A stretch of DNA of 16,118 nucleotides from Baffinella frigidus (Eukaryota > Cryptophyceae > Cryptomonadales > Baffinellaceae). Made by a program: the position numbers and the translations under genes. The notes under the pieces are model-generated. The model searched no databases. It was given only the letters and a program-made list of their open reading frames with translations, and was not told where the DNA came from. The stretch spans positions 272,872 through 288,989 of the forward strand of contig MU646478.1 of assembly GCA_026770585.1 (NCBI GenBank). Reading direction: 5' to 3'. Of the stretch, positions 1 to 7,032 are shown piece by piece; position 1 is the first letter of the stretch; the number at the start of each line of letters is the position of its first letter.

Positions 1-378
1 CACCCTACACCCTACACCCTACACCCTACACCCTACACCCTACACCCTACACCCTACATCCTACGCCCTTCACCCTACACCCTACACCCTACACCCCAAA
101 CCCTGAACTCTAAATCCTAAACCCTAAACTCTGTAGACACCTACACCCTAAATACTGTACCCTAAATCCTGTACCCTAAACTCTACACCCCAATCCCTAA
201 CCCCTAAATCTCAAACCCTACATGTAATCCCTAAACCCTCAACCCGAAACCCTCAACCTTAAACCCTAAACCCTGAACTTTGAACCCTAAACCGTGAACC
301 GTGAACCCCACACCCTACACCCTAAACTCTCAACCCTAAACCCCAATTCTAAACCCTAAACCTTAAACCTTAAACCCC
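1..378. repeat. Telomere-like heptamer tract (CCCTACA then CCCTAAA variants)
   Basis: Bases 1-100 are mostly perfect CCCTACA heptamers. From about 100 to 378 they degenerate into CCCTAAA, CCCTGAA, CCCTCAA and longer spacers. The C-rich strand reads 5' to 3', which is the orientation expected at a left chromosome end. The same kind of tract recurs throughout the window inside introns, so this is more likely interstitial or subtelomeric than a true terminus. No coding potential is seen here. Confidence 0.9.
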
Positions 379-392
379 TCGACGAAGCAGAA

Positions 393-773
393 TCAGATTA
401 CGGAAAGTAAACGTTGTTCTCGAAATCTAGCGGTGGCAAGATCGGACGCCGTTCCGACGTCTCTCGGCCGTGTCCCGGCTCTCTGAACTTGAATCTTGCC
501 GCCAGCGTGGTTGTCGGCAAGCTTGTGTCGCATTGCGCGCATCAACTTCACTTCCCCGGTCGCCTCATCCACCAGCACTGGCGATTTCGTGCTATGATAA
601 ATGTGTGAGCGAGGTGGGGAGCGCCCCGCTGGGCTTCGCGGCGAAGACCTTGAGGTTCTGTAGGTTCTTCGAGCTCCCAACATAGGCGGACACCGGAACC
701 GATCCTGATCTCTGGATCCCCGGCAGCTGCTGGCTGAAAAAAGGGTCGATTTCCCGGAGATGGAAGCATTCAC
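393..773 (-). CDS. Hypothetical minus-strand ORF or exon, unrecognised
   Basis: An open frame of 126 codons on the minus strand. The C-terminal half (about 393-600) reads like ordinary protein, with segments such as SPVLVDEATGEVKLMRAM followed by KLADNHAGGKIQVQ and a terminal stop. The N-terminal half is Arg/Ser/Pro-rich and overlaps the dispersed 37-bp repeat at 661-697, so a true exon, if there is one, is probably confined to 393-600. No domain was recognised, and a plus-strand gene cannot be excluded. It may be a fragment of a mobile-element gene. Confidence 0.2.
   Translation of the reverse strand: MNASISGKSTLFSASSCRGSRDQDRFRCPPMLGARRTYRTSRSSPRSPAGRSPPRSHIYHSTKSPVLVDEATGEVKLMRAMRHKLADNHAGGKIQVQRAGTRPRDVGTASDLATARFREQRLLSVI
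661..697. repeat. Dispersed 37-bp block, copy 1
   Basis: These 37 bases recur identically at 10038-10074. Each copy lies within 150 bp of a family A palindromic element (845-961 and 9874-9992). On the minus strand both copies read SAYVGSSKNL. The block is either part of a larger repeat associated with family A or a conserved piece of an unknown coding unit. A third, diverged relative may lie near 7570-7612. Confidence 0.75.
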
Positions 774-844
774 GGCTCTGTCTCCCTTGGTACACTACGT
801 GTGGAGTGTGCGTGACCTCTCTCTCTAGGTCCTGCAAGAACCTA

Positions 845-961
845 CAGGGGTACCTCGCTCATAAGAAACTGCCTCCCCCAAGGACCCTACAGTAGGCCTA
901 TGCCTAGGGCCCTATGGTGGTCCTAGAGGGGGGGCAGTTTCTGATGAGCGAGGTACCCCTG
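845..961. mobile_element. Family A palindromic MITE, copy 1
   Basis: A 117-bp foldback element. The left end CAGGGGTACCTCGCTCATAA is mirrored by the right end GATGAGCGAGGTACCCCTG. It is bounded by TA on both sides (843-844 and 962-963). The core is rich in CCTAGG and CCCTA palindromes and G/C homopolymers. TA flanks with terminal inverted repeats are typical of Tc1/mariner-type miniature elements. It has no coding capacity. Other copies are at 1225, 9450 and 9874. Confidence 0.85.
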
Positions 962-1121
962 TAGCATCCGCGGGGCCGCTGGGGGGGGTTCCATGGCAGC
1001 AATGTTGGTATCAACAAAGGCCGCTCATTGCAGGCGGGATGCTTGCACCTACAGAACCCTACGGTCTCAATGAGAGTAGGGATGCTGCGACTCACAACGC
1101 TTTTAATATTTACACATACTT

Positions 1122-1418
1122 CACAGCCGGCGCGGCTTCCCCCCAGCGCCGAGCTCGGAAGAAGAGGAAGAAGAGGAAGAAGAGGCTTTCATGACGGAGC
1201 ACGCGACGGAGCACCGTATGTTTACAGAAGTACCTCGCTCATAAGAAACTGCCCCCCCCCCTAGGGCCACCCTAGGACCCTAGGCATGGTCCTACTGTAG
1301 GGTCCTAGGGGGGGGCGATTTCTTATGAGCGAGGTACCCCTGTCATAGAACTCATAGCCGGCGCGCGTTCCCCCCAGCGCCGAGCTCCGCCTTGGACGCT
1401 TTCAGGACGGAGCACGCG
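1122..1418. repeat. Direct duplication flanking family A copy 2
   Basis: Bases 1122-1205 and 1353-1418 are direct copies. Both contain an AGCCGGCGCG block, then TTCCCCCCAGCGCCGAGCTC, and end in GACGGAGCACGCG. The left copy carries an extra GAAGAA-type purine tract (about 1157-1184). The family A element at 1225-1342 lies between them. The left copy is therefore a diverged duplicate with a small microsatellite expansion. Confidence 0.75.
1225..1342. mobile_element. Family A palindromic MITE, copy 2
   Basis: A 118-bp foldback with the same ends as the copy at 845. The left terminus reads CAGAAG instead of CAGGGG. The left flank is TA (1223-1224) but the right flank is TC, so one end has mutated since insertion. 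The interior holds CCTAGGACCCTAGG-like palindromes. Confidence 0.8.
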
Positions 1419-1533
1419 CATTGCGCGTGGCACTTGTGTGCCCAGGCGTTGCACACGCGCGTGCACGTGCATCTGCCAACAGGTTGTGAGGTCAGCACCC
1501 GAATAGTGTAACCGCCAAAATTCAGGGTAGTTA

Positions 1534-1560
1534 CGCCTACGGTATTGACTACCGTAGGCG
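1534..1560. repeat. Perfect 11-bp-arm hairpin
   Basis: CGCCTACGGTA at 1534-1544 and TACCGTAGGCG at 1550-1560 are exact reverse complements around the 5-base loop TTGAC. The preceding bases (CAGGGTAGTTA) resemble the end of the foldback at 1951-2086, and the TACCGTAGG core recurs in other foldbacks here. It is probably a relic or solo end of that family. A factor-independent terminator is unlikely because no T run follows and the DNA is eukaryotic. Confidence 0.7.
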
Positions 1561-1589
1561 GTCCGGCCGCGGGGCTCGTCAGCGCTCCA

Positions 1590-1739
1590 GAGCAAGGGAC
1601 GGGAGAGATGCGGTCTAGCTCGAATAATCGGTCAACCCGAGTGAGGCAGAGGACGGGGGAGATGCGGTCTAGCTTTGCCTCACTCGGTCAACCCGAGTGA
1701 GGCAGAGGACGGGGGAGATGCGGTCTAGCTTTGCCTCAC
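1590..1739. repeat. Tandem 56-bp repeat
   Basis: Bases 1628-1683 and 1684-1739 are two essentially identical 56-bp units. Each contains GACGGGGGAGATGCGGTCTA and ends in TTGCCTCAC. A diverged partial unit precedes them at about 1590-1625. The unit ends resemble the CTAGCTYTGCCTCA terminus of the family C repeat that begins at 1725, so the array probably grew from one end of such an element. Confidence 0.85.
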
Positions 1740-1803
1740 TCGGGTTGACCGAGTATTCTCAAGTTGACTTGCCGGGTCTGCGGTAAAAATCCGTCAACTT
1801 TGG
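1725..1803 (-). repeat. Family C dispersed repeat, inverted copy
   Basis: The reverse complement of this stretch closely matches 5041-5117 and resembles 4827-4910 and 5208-5287. The shared order is AAAGTTGACGG, CCGCAGACCC, TCAACTTGAGAATA, CCCGAGTGAGGCA, AGCTAG. It is a noncoding repeat with conserved ends and lies directly beside the 56-bp tandem array. Confidence 0.75.
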
Positions 1804-1950
1804 CGCGGAAACGAGCCCGGGCGCACCAATTTGGCGAGCCCAAACAGACTGAGCCAGAGCTAGGCTAGGTACCCCGTGGCGGTTCCAATGCGATGAATCA
1901 TGGTGCTTGAGCGCAGGGCGACAAGAAGGTGCATACTAGTTGTTGAACGC

Positions 1951-2086
1951 CCCGAAATTAGGGTAGTTTAGCCAAGGGTTGCCTACCGTAGGCCGAGGGG
2001 CTCCTAGGACCTGGTCCTAGGAGACCTACCTCCTGTGGTAGGCCTGGTCACAGGAGATCCGTAGGCTTAACTACCCTAATTTCGGG
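1951..2086. mobile_element. Foldback element with 23-bp terminal inverted repeats
   Basis: The terminal arms 1951-1973 and 2064-2086 are complementary at 22 of 23 positions (left end CCCGAAATTAGGGTAG). Two internal hairpins are present: CTCCTAGGAC/GTCCTAGGAG at 2001-2023, and CTCCTGTG/CACAGGAG at 2030-2056. No clear target-site duplication was found. The element is 136 bp, noncoding and MITE-like, and should form a cross-shaped structure when single stranded. Confidence 0.8.
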
Positions 2087-2462
2087 TCGTTTCCCTATGA
2101 ATACGGTATTGACTACGGTCCTAGGGCTTCTGGGACCGCATCGCTTCATGGGATCCCCAGAGTTAGCGGGTGGCGGGGCGTACGGATGCTGTCCGTCGAT
2201 GTTGGACGAGACCCCAGACTGATCCATGCCAACCTGGCACCGCCGCGAGTCGCGCTCGTTAGCGAGGGGCGTGACACGTTGGTTGTTGGCGGAGGTGCGC
2301 GGGCCAAGGCTTGGGCGAGACCGTTTTTTTAGCCCTAGCGCAGTGTATTAGTGGCCTAGGTAGGAGCATGCCCAGCTGGGGCAGCCCAGCGGGGTGGTTA
2401 ACAGTTGCTGGGAAGTGTGGAGGGACATGGGGTGGGTCAAGGGACGCGAGGCACGGGTGCAG

Positions 2463-2831
2463 GCACGCCGCGGGGGGGAATCACCGCGGCGTTAAACTGC
2501 TGGGCGCAGTACTGCAAGGCGCACTTCGATGTCCGCGGCAGCGCCAGCAGCTCGAACATCCCTCCCGACTGTCTGTAAATACAACCCTCCTTCCCTCGAC
2601 AGCCGCTGCTCCGACCACACCGAAAAACGAGCTGCCGGAGCTGATGGAGCGCGCAGCTGCACACCCTCCTCCTTCGCACTCACCGAGCGAGGCGCTTGGT
2701 GGCGCTGGTCTACCCGCTTCCCCTTCGAGAAAGCCGAGCCTCCCGATTTACCCTCTTCCAAAGTTGACGAACGTTTCAAAAGTCACATGGGTCGAGAAAG
2801 GGCCCCCTCTGGTACTGAACCTCAGAGTTGA
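2463..2831 (+). CDS. Candidate terminal exon(s) of an unrecognised gene
   Basis: From a GGTGCAG acceptor, 2463-2574 reads TPRGGITAALNCWAQY then CKAHFDVRGSASSS and meets GTAAAT at 2575. The frame would then hit a stop, so an intron ending at a CGACAG acceptor (2602) would have to be only about 28 bases. With that splice the phase is kept and the frame runs through WWRWSTRFPFEKAEPPDLP to a stop at 2831. Two other frames also stay open here (to 2838 and from 2529 without splicing), so the model is weak. No domain is recognised. Confidence 0.25.
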
Positions 2832-3186
2832 CTTGTGAAAAGACCGGAACACCAGGGTGGTTTGGGTCGTTCCACACGGATTAATCAGAGAAACCGGCCT
2901 TTGGTCGCAGCTCCGAAACAGCCCGTGAAAGCCCTTCACGCAGCTACCGGCGCGAACTATCGTCTCTAGCGTCGTGGACTATCGTCTCTAGCGGAAGATC
3001 AAGCCTCCTCGAGGAAGGACTGTGCTGAGAGACGCCCCCCCCCGTTTCGGTCACCGGCATCTCCCAAGGATCAACGGAGGGTACTGGATGGCGGCGCCAT
3101 CCCCGGGGGGGGCGCCGAAGACGATATTCGCGCCTTCACAGCGGAAGCGGCAAGACGATGAACGCTTCAACCTCTCACCGCAACAG
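2832..3186. other. No gene seen; short duplication
   Basis: Nothing coding was recognised. A 16-base unit ACTATCGTCTCTAGCG occurs twice, at 2956-2971 and 2978-2993. Long C and G runs occur at 3036-3044 and 3103-3111. A minus-strand open frame spans 3051-3563, but its composition looks like the shadow of the plus-strand exon at 3187. Confidence 0.5.
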
Positions 3187-3353
3187 TAGCGCCCCGCTGC
3201 TCTCCCCGAGTTCCCGCTCATCCCCTCGCTCCCACTGAATTTCGCCCGCGCGGCACGCTGGGCGATGGGGCCTTGCTGCTGCTCACCGGCAGCCTCGGCA
3301 GGTACCTGGAGCGATACCACATCCAGACGTACCTCGCGGATGCAGTTCTGATG
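3187..3353 (+). CDS. Candidate exon, GDGALLLLTGSLGRYLERY protein
   Basis: An open frame follows a CAACAG acceptor (3184-3186) and ends at a GTGAGC donor (3354), phase 0. The last 31 residues read GDGALLLLTGSLGRYLERY then HIQTYLADAVLM, an amphipathic helix-like stretch. The pattern YLERYxIQTYL is faintly like dimerisation helices of the RIIa/Dpy-30 type, but this is only an impression. The acceptor is the least certain point and the real exon may start later. It could be upstream sequence of the gene at 4135-6910, since the phase is compatible. Confidence 0.45.
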
Positions 3354-3603
3354 GTGAGCTTCCCCCCGTGCTGGGTTCTGCCGCCATTCGGGTTCGGTGC
3401 GGACGTGCGCGTTCCCGACACGTTGAGGACTAGGACCTAGTCGGTCGGCTACTACCGAAAGCATCCACCAGCCCTCAGTAGGTAAATAAGAAGTAGGCAT
3501 TTTAATTGGGCTGTGGCGTCCGAATTGTGGTGCGGTACACGCAGCCATACACCGCTGGTGCAAATTCCGACCGGACTAACGAGGCGAATGCTCCACTAAA
3601 GAC

Positions 3604-3793
3604 TTCCTAAACCCTTATCCCTAAACCCTAAAACCCTAAACCCTACACCCTACACCCTGAACCCTGAACCCTGAACCCTACACCATGCACCCTAAAATCT
3701 AAAATCTAGACCCTAAACCCCAAACCCTAAACCCTAAACCCTGAACCCTGAACCCTAAACACTAAACACTAAACCCTAAAACCCAATCCCTAA
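3604..3793. repeat. Telomere-like tract
   Basis: CCCTAAA, CCCTACA and CCCTGAA heptamers with scattered variants, C-rich strand on plus. The tract lies between the exon candidates at 3187 and 4135 and is probably intron sequence. It is separated from the next tract by about 150 bp (3794-3950) containing TTTTAATTGGG, which also occurs near 3501, so that spacer is a diverged duplicate of part of 3436-3510. Confidence 0.85.
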
Positions 3794-3951
3794 AGTGGAC
3801 GACAGGGACAAGTCGGTCGCCCATTTCCAGAACCAGTCGCTACCCCCAGCCACCAGCCCTTCAGAAGTCAGACGGATTTTAATTGGGTTGCTGGTGGGGG
3901 CTGCTCGCCAGAAAGAAGGTTTGCAAGTGATTGATCACGGAGGTTTAGGGA

Positions 3952-4130
3952 AACCCTAAACCTTGAACCCTAATGCCTAACACCCCGCACCCTGAACCGT
4001 GCACCCTGATCACTAAACCCTAAACCCTGAACCCTAAACCCTAAACCCTGAACCCTAAACCCTAAATCCTAAACCCTAAAACCCTCAACCCTCAACCCTA
4101 AACCCTAAACCCTGAACCCTGAACCCTAAA
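3952..4130. repeat. Telomere-like tract ending at a splice acceptor
   Basis: CCCTAAA/CCCTGAA heptamers run directly into AAACAAG at 4128-4134, after which a reading frame opens. The tract therefore looks like the 3' part of an intron. Confidence 0.85.
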
Positions 4131-4134
4131 CAAG

Positions 4135-4200
4135 GTTATGGACAGCAGAGACGAGCGGCCCCTCGAAGCCACGCTCAAGTACTTCAACTCAGTCCTTCAG
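4135..4200 (+). CDS. Exon B of the 4135-6910 gene
   Basis: Twenty-two codons, phase 0 to phase 0, reading VMDSRDERPLEATLKYFN then SVLQ. The acceptor is AAACAAG, directly after telomere-like repeat. The donor is GTCCTAAC, not a strong consensus. If this donor is wrong, the frame runs into a family C repeat end at 4207. Confidence 0.5.
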
Positions 4201-6910
4201 GTCCTAACTTTGCCTCAGTTAATTTGCAATCGTGCAGGCAGACATGGTAACGAGGCCAAATCTCTGGCAAGAGAGAGGCTGGCCATACCCTAGCTCTGCC
4301 TCAGTTAATCTGGGCTCCTCAGACCGTTTCATACGGTGGAAATCCTCCGCACAGCCGAGAGGCGTTTTGGGGCGTCTGGTGTCGAAATGGCTCTGTTGTC
4401 ACGCGTCATCTGACGCCCCCCTCGCGGTCTTTGTGGGGGAAAAGGAGAGGGAAAGTTGACTCGTCTCTGGTGCCCATAACCTGTCATTCGCGTGACGGCG
4501 GGGGTGCAGGGGAGCCACGTGGTGCTACGAGAGTTCGAGTACGTCAACGCGACGCCGCGCAACCGCATGTCTTTCGTCCGCATCTTCGTCGAAGACAACA
4601 GGTCCTCATCCGGGAACATGTTTCATTTAACCGAAAATGCCCTATCAAACCGGATTCTGGCCCTTATTCAATTTACTTAGGGCCCTAATTAACCTTCGGC
4701 CAACTCCTATGAACAAATAGGGATTCATTTTATTAAATTGAACGTGTCCCCAGATGAGTCCCCTACCTCTGTCTCAGGCGACATTTGCGCGAAGCGATTT
4801 GGTGAGCCGGGGCTATCATCCGTGCCAAAGTTGACGGATCTGTGCCGCAGACCCAGCATGTCAACTTGAGGAGATGAGTGAGACCCGAGTGAGACAGAGC
4901 TAGACTCTAGGGTCCTGCACTAGGGCTAGTCCGAGGAGCAAAGGACCACCCTAGGGGCGGTGAGGAGACCCGAGTGAGGCAGAGCGACCCCGCGCAACCG
5001 CATGTCTTTCGTCCGCATCTTCGTCGAAAACAACAGGTCCAAAGTTGACGGATTTGTACCGCAGACCCAGCATGTCAATTTGAGAATAGTCGGTCAGCCC
5101 GAGTGAGGCACGTTCGTCCGCATCTTTGTCGAAGACAACAGGTCCCCTACCTCTGTCTCACGTTACTTGGGCGAAGCGATTGGGTGAGCCGGGGCGCTTT
5201 TCCGCCACAACATTGAGGGATTTATACCGTAATCCCAACATTTCAACTTGAGAATAGTCGGCCAACCTGACTGAGGCAAAGCTAGGCCACCACGACCCCT
5301 CACACCCCGGCCCCTCCTGCCCGCTAGAGAGTGCTGCACCGCGGCAAGGCAAAACGCACCACGCTGACGTTTTCTAGCTCTGCCTGAGTAAATATGGGCT
5401 CGCCACAAATGTATTTTAGTTGCACTTGTGTACTACGTTCCCTTGTCTAAATTTATTTTCTGGCGAGCCCAGTTTTACTCAGGCACAGCTAGGTTTTGGT
5501 ACCAGCATCGTCAACATTTGGCGCGTGTGAGCTATGCTCACTGCACCCTAAGAATAGTCTGCGGCGCCTCTCCTTGCAGTCTGATGGCGGCGAACGGCGA
5601 GAGTGCCTCCTAGAAAACTGGCCTGTGCCCCCCCTATGCTCAACATGTGGCGCGTGTGAGCAGGGGGGTGGTGGCGGAGTCGGAGATCACGGTGGATGAC
5701 CACTTACAGCTTGTTATGCTCCTCTGCAATGACTTCCCTCCATCCATCCATCAAGAAGCCGCGAGGTCTGCACCGTAGGAACCCCCCTATGCCCCTACGG
5801 GTTGCCTACCGTAGGGTCCTAGGTCTGATCGCTTAGGGGTTATGCAAAATCCCTTCGAAGTCCGCTGTGTGGTACGGCCCTGAATTGCCGTGATGCTGCT
5901 CTGCAAAGACTTCCCTCCATCCATCCACCAAGAGGCCTCCAGGTCCACTTCTCCCTCACCCGATCTCGTCGCCTAATTTTATTTCACGGTTCTATTTCAC
6001 AAGGCGTCCATTTAAAGGATGTCCGGTACAAATCCTGATTCGATTCCACGGTTATATTTCGCAAGGCGTCCATCGAAAGGATTTCCCGTACAAATCCTGG
6101 TATTTTAAATCCTGAAAGTTCGAAATACTTCAAACTCCAAGCCAATCTCTGAGATGTTATCTGTTAGATGACGGGACTGGATGTCCCCCCACCGGTTTGC
6201 ACTGAGCGCATCTTTTTCGCGGTGCACGCAGGCTGGTTGAGGGGATGCGCACTGCACACCCCCCCCCCTCTGCTCTCTGCGCCCCCCCCCCCTCTGTTCT
6301 ATGCACCTTAAACCAGCCTAACCTGCCTCCCTGCAGTCTCATGGCGGCCAACGGCGAGAGTGGCTTCCTCTTCGGGCGGGTCTCGGCCTACTTCCAAGTC
6401 CTCTTCGTCTTTGCTGAGTTCATGGCTGCGGTGAACCCTAAACCCGAAACCCGAAACCTAAACCCTAAACCCGAACCCTAAACTCTAAAGCTGAACCCTA
6501 AACCCTAAACCCGAACCCTAAACCCTAAACCCGAACCCTAAACTCTAAAGCTGAACCCTAAACCCTAAACCCTAAACCCTAAACCCTAAACCCTAAACCC
6601 GAACCCTACACCCTTAACACTAAACCCTAAACCCTAAACCAGGTGCGCCGCGTCCTCACGGGGACATCGGCGGAAGGTGCACCCTAAACCATAAACCCTA
6701 AACCCTGAACCCCAAACCCTAAACCCTAAATCGTAAACCCTAAACTCCAAACCTTAAACCCTAAACCTTAAACCCTAAACCCTAAACCCTAGCCCCTAAA
6801 CCCAAAACCCCAAACCCTAAACCCTAAACCCTGAACCCTTGGCAGGAGGGCGAATGGACCGTTCCAACTTCCTCTGGGCAGTGCGCAACATCATCAACAC
6901 CAAGCACTGG
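4135..6910 (+). CDS. Spliced gene for an unidentified, probably membrane, protein
   Basis: Proposed exons are 4135-4200, 4510-4601, 5664-5765, 6337-6430, 6643-6676 and 6846-6910. Every junction keeps the frame: exit/entry phases are 0/0, 2/2, 2/2, 0/0 and 1/1. The protein runs from TLKYFNSVLQ through HVVLREFEYVNATPRNRM, MSFVRIFVEDN and LQLVMLLCNDFPPS to a hydrophobic SAYFQVLFVFAEFMAA and then NFLWAVRNIINTKHW. The order Y.N.....F.R.F.E followed by a hydrophobic, acidic-containing helix is loosely like the extracellular-loop-to-S2 part of polycystin/PKD2-type channels. That is a hypothesis only, because spacing differs and no pore is visible. Introns 6431-6642 and 6677-6845 are telomere-like repeat. 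Upstream (3187) and downstream (8084) exons may belong to the same gene. Confidence 0.55.
4207..4330. repeat. Two family C end fragments in an intron
   Basis: CTTTGCCTCAGTTAATTTG (4207) and CTAGCTCTGCCTCAGTTAAT (from 4291) match the conserved left terminus of family C, complete examples of which are at 10138 and 7204. The second fragment continues into GGGCTCCTCA as in the others. They are probably solo ends or deleted copies within the intron between 4200 and 4510. Confidence 0.65.
4510..4601 (+). CDS. Exon C of the 4135-6910 gene
   Basis: It opens after GGGGTGCAG (AG at 4508-4509) in phase 0 and closes in phase 2 before GTCCTC. It reads GSHVVLREFEYVNATPRN then RMSFVRIFVEDN. The last third is copied twice downstream, at 4984-5040 and 5113-5145. 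The donor is only 4 bp upstream of the inserted element at 4606. The insertion therefore lies just inside the intron, and the GTCC of the donor is also that element's target-site duplication. Confidence 0.6.
4606..4757. mobile_element. Family B MITE, copy 1, with 4-bp target duplication
   Basis: A 152-bp element with terminal inverted repeats: left TCATCCGGGAACATGTTTCA, right ending TGTCCCCAGATGA. It is flanked by GTCC at 4602-4605 and 4758-4761. The duplicated host sequence at 5141-5160 has a single GTCC and no element, so it is an unfilled copy of the target. A second element in the opposite orientation is at 8454-8606. It has no coding capacity; the autonomous partner is not in this window. 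Confidence 0.9.
4762..5290. repeat. Nested local duplications of exon C tail and family C repeat
   Basis: The block is a mosaic of three rounds. Exon C tail copies lie at 4984-5040 and 5113-5145. Copies of CTACCTCTGTCTCA followed by GCGAAGCGATT and GGTGAGCCGGGGC lie at 4763-4813 and 5147-5197. Family C bodies begin at about 4827, 5041 and 5208. Offsets of about 435, 540, 214 and 385 bp show several overlapping events rather than one simple tandem array. It is probably intronic to the gene at 4135-6910. Confidence 0.8.
5374..5492. mobile_element. Foldback element (family C-like) with GTTTT target duplication
   Basis: A 119-bp element with inverted ends. The left is CTAGCTCTGCCTGAGTAAAT followed by TGGGCTCGCCA. 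The right is the complement, TGGCGAGCCCAGTTTTACTC then AGGCACAGCTAG. It is flanked by GTTTT at 5369-5373 and 5493-5497. The termini are those of family C, so it may be the compact non-autonomous form of that family. The interior is AT-rich and noncoding. Confidence 0.8.
5511..5661. repeat. Duplicated splice-acceptor region upstream of exon D
   Basis: TCAACATTTGGCGCGTGTGA at 5511-5530 recurs as TCAACATGTGGCGCGTGTGA at 5640-5659, directly before the CAG acceptor of exon D. The 129-bp offset brackets the truncated copy of exon E at 5580. Confidence 0.75.
5580..5613 (+). pseudogene. Truncated copy of exon E start
   Basis: After TCTCCTTGCAG this stretch reads LMAANGES in the same phase as exon E (6337), then AS and a TAG stop at 5611-5613. 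The first 28 bases differ from exon E at two positions. Similarity ends after that and the hydrophobic part is absent. It lies upstream of exon D, so it cannot serve as exon E, and splicing into it would terminate the protein. Confidence 0.65.
5664..5765 (+). CDS. Exon D of the 4135-6910 gene
   Basis: It opens after GTGTGAGCAG and reads GVVAESEITVDDHLQLVML then LCNDFPPSIHQEAA, closing in phase 2 before GTCTGC. Entry phase 2 matches exon C and exit phase 2 matches exon E. A second copy of its last 53 bases lies at 5893-5945, with three synonymous and two amino-acid changes. No family is recognised. Confidence 0.6.
5773..5879. repeat. Dispersed ~107-bp repeat, copy 1
   Basis: It matches 14203-14309. 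Shared blocks are CCGTAGGAACCC, TTGCCTACCGTAGGGTC (one base different in the other copy) and AAAATCCCTTCGAAGTMCGC. It sits 7 bp past the donor of exon D, between exon D and its partial copy. Noncoding. Confidence 0.8.
5893..5945 (+). pseudogene. Partial duplicate of exon D with intact frame
   Basis: It reads MLLCKDFPPSIHQEAS and ends in a matching GTCC donor-like site. Compared with exon D, CTC/CTG, CAT/CAC and GAA/GAG changes are silent; AAT/AAA and GCG/TCC change N to K and A to S. An in-frame TGA precedes it and no acceptor AG is seen, so it is probably not spliced in. The bias to silent change hints that the copy was under selection or is recent. Confidence 0.5.
5983..6102. repeat. Tandem 62-bp repeat (two units)
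   Basis: Two units, at 5983 and 6045, share CACGGTTMTATTTC, CAAGGCGTCCAT, AAAGGAT and GTACAAATCCTG with scattered substitutions. The unit is AT-richer than its surroundings, noncoding, and lies in the intron before exon E. Confidence 0.8.
6337..6430 (+). CDS. Exon E of the 4135-6910 gene, membrane-like segment
   Basis: The acceptor is CCTCCCTGCAG, preceded by pyrimidine tracts at 6259-6297. The exon enters in phase 2 (one T) and reads LMAANGESGFLFGRV then SAYFQVLFVFAEFMAA, ending in phase 0 at GTGAACCC, where telomere-like repeat begins at once. SAYFQVLFVFAEFMAA is hydrophobic enough to span or lie in a membrane. This is one of the best-supported exons in the region. Confidence 0.65.
6431..6642. 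repeat. Intron made of telomere-like repeat
   Basis: From the donor GTGAACCC to the acceptor AAACCAG the 212 bases are CCCTAAA, CCCGAAC and CCCGAAA heptamers. A higher-order unit containing CTCTAAAGCTGAACCCTAAA is repeated (6481 and 6541). The flanking exons are phase-matched. Confidence 0.8.
6643..6676 (+). CDS. Exon F of the 4135-6910 gene (34 bp)
   Basis: A small exon between two telomere-repeat introns. It reads VRRVLTGTSAE plus one base, entering in phase 0 and leaving in phase 1 at GTGCACCC. It continues the basic stretch following the hydrophobic segment of exon E. Confidence 0.55.
6677..6845. repeat. Second telomere-repeat intron
   Basis: GTGCACCC leads into CCCTAAA/CCTTAAA heptamers and ends in CTTGGCAG. 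It is 169 bases long with phase-matched exons on both sides. Confidence 0.8.
6846..6910 (+). CDS. Exon G of the 4135-6910 gene
   Basis: It enters with GA to complete a glycine codon and reads GRMDRSNFLWAVRNIINTKHW. The proposed donor GTCGCC is weak. Without it the frame reaches a stop at about 6957. The next exon is unclear and may be 8084. Confidence 0.55.
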
Positions 6911-6914
6911 GTCG

Positions 6915-7032
6915 CCCCCCCCTCCCCTTCTTGGACCCAACCTCTTTGGCAAGCTTGATACCAGTAGATACCACTCGGAATTCTGCCCCCCCCCCCTCTC
7001 CTTCTTGGACCCGTCCTCCTTCTCAGGCTTGA
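6915..7032. repeat. Direct repeat with C-run and CCTTCTTGGACCC
   Basis: Two copies, from about 6915 and 6986, share a C run, then CTCCTTCTTGGACCC or a close variant, then a CCTC block and a GCTTGAT end. The offset is about 72 bp. A GCTTGATACCGGTAG piece at 7107 echoes GCTTGATACCAGTAG at 6952. Noncoding. Confidence 0.7.

Noticed and set aside
1-378. True chromosome end (telomere)
   Set aside because: Orientation would fit, but the repeats are degenerate and equally present throughout the window inside introns.
904-1264. Coding frames containing TSLIRNCPP
   Set aside because: They are translations of the family A palindrome ends, which appear in both orientations.
3051-3563. 170-codon minus-strand frame
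   Set aside because: It is antisense to a more protein-like plus exon with a GTGAGC donor and crosses low-complexity C runs.
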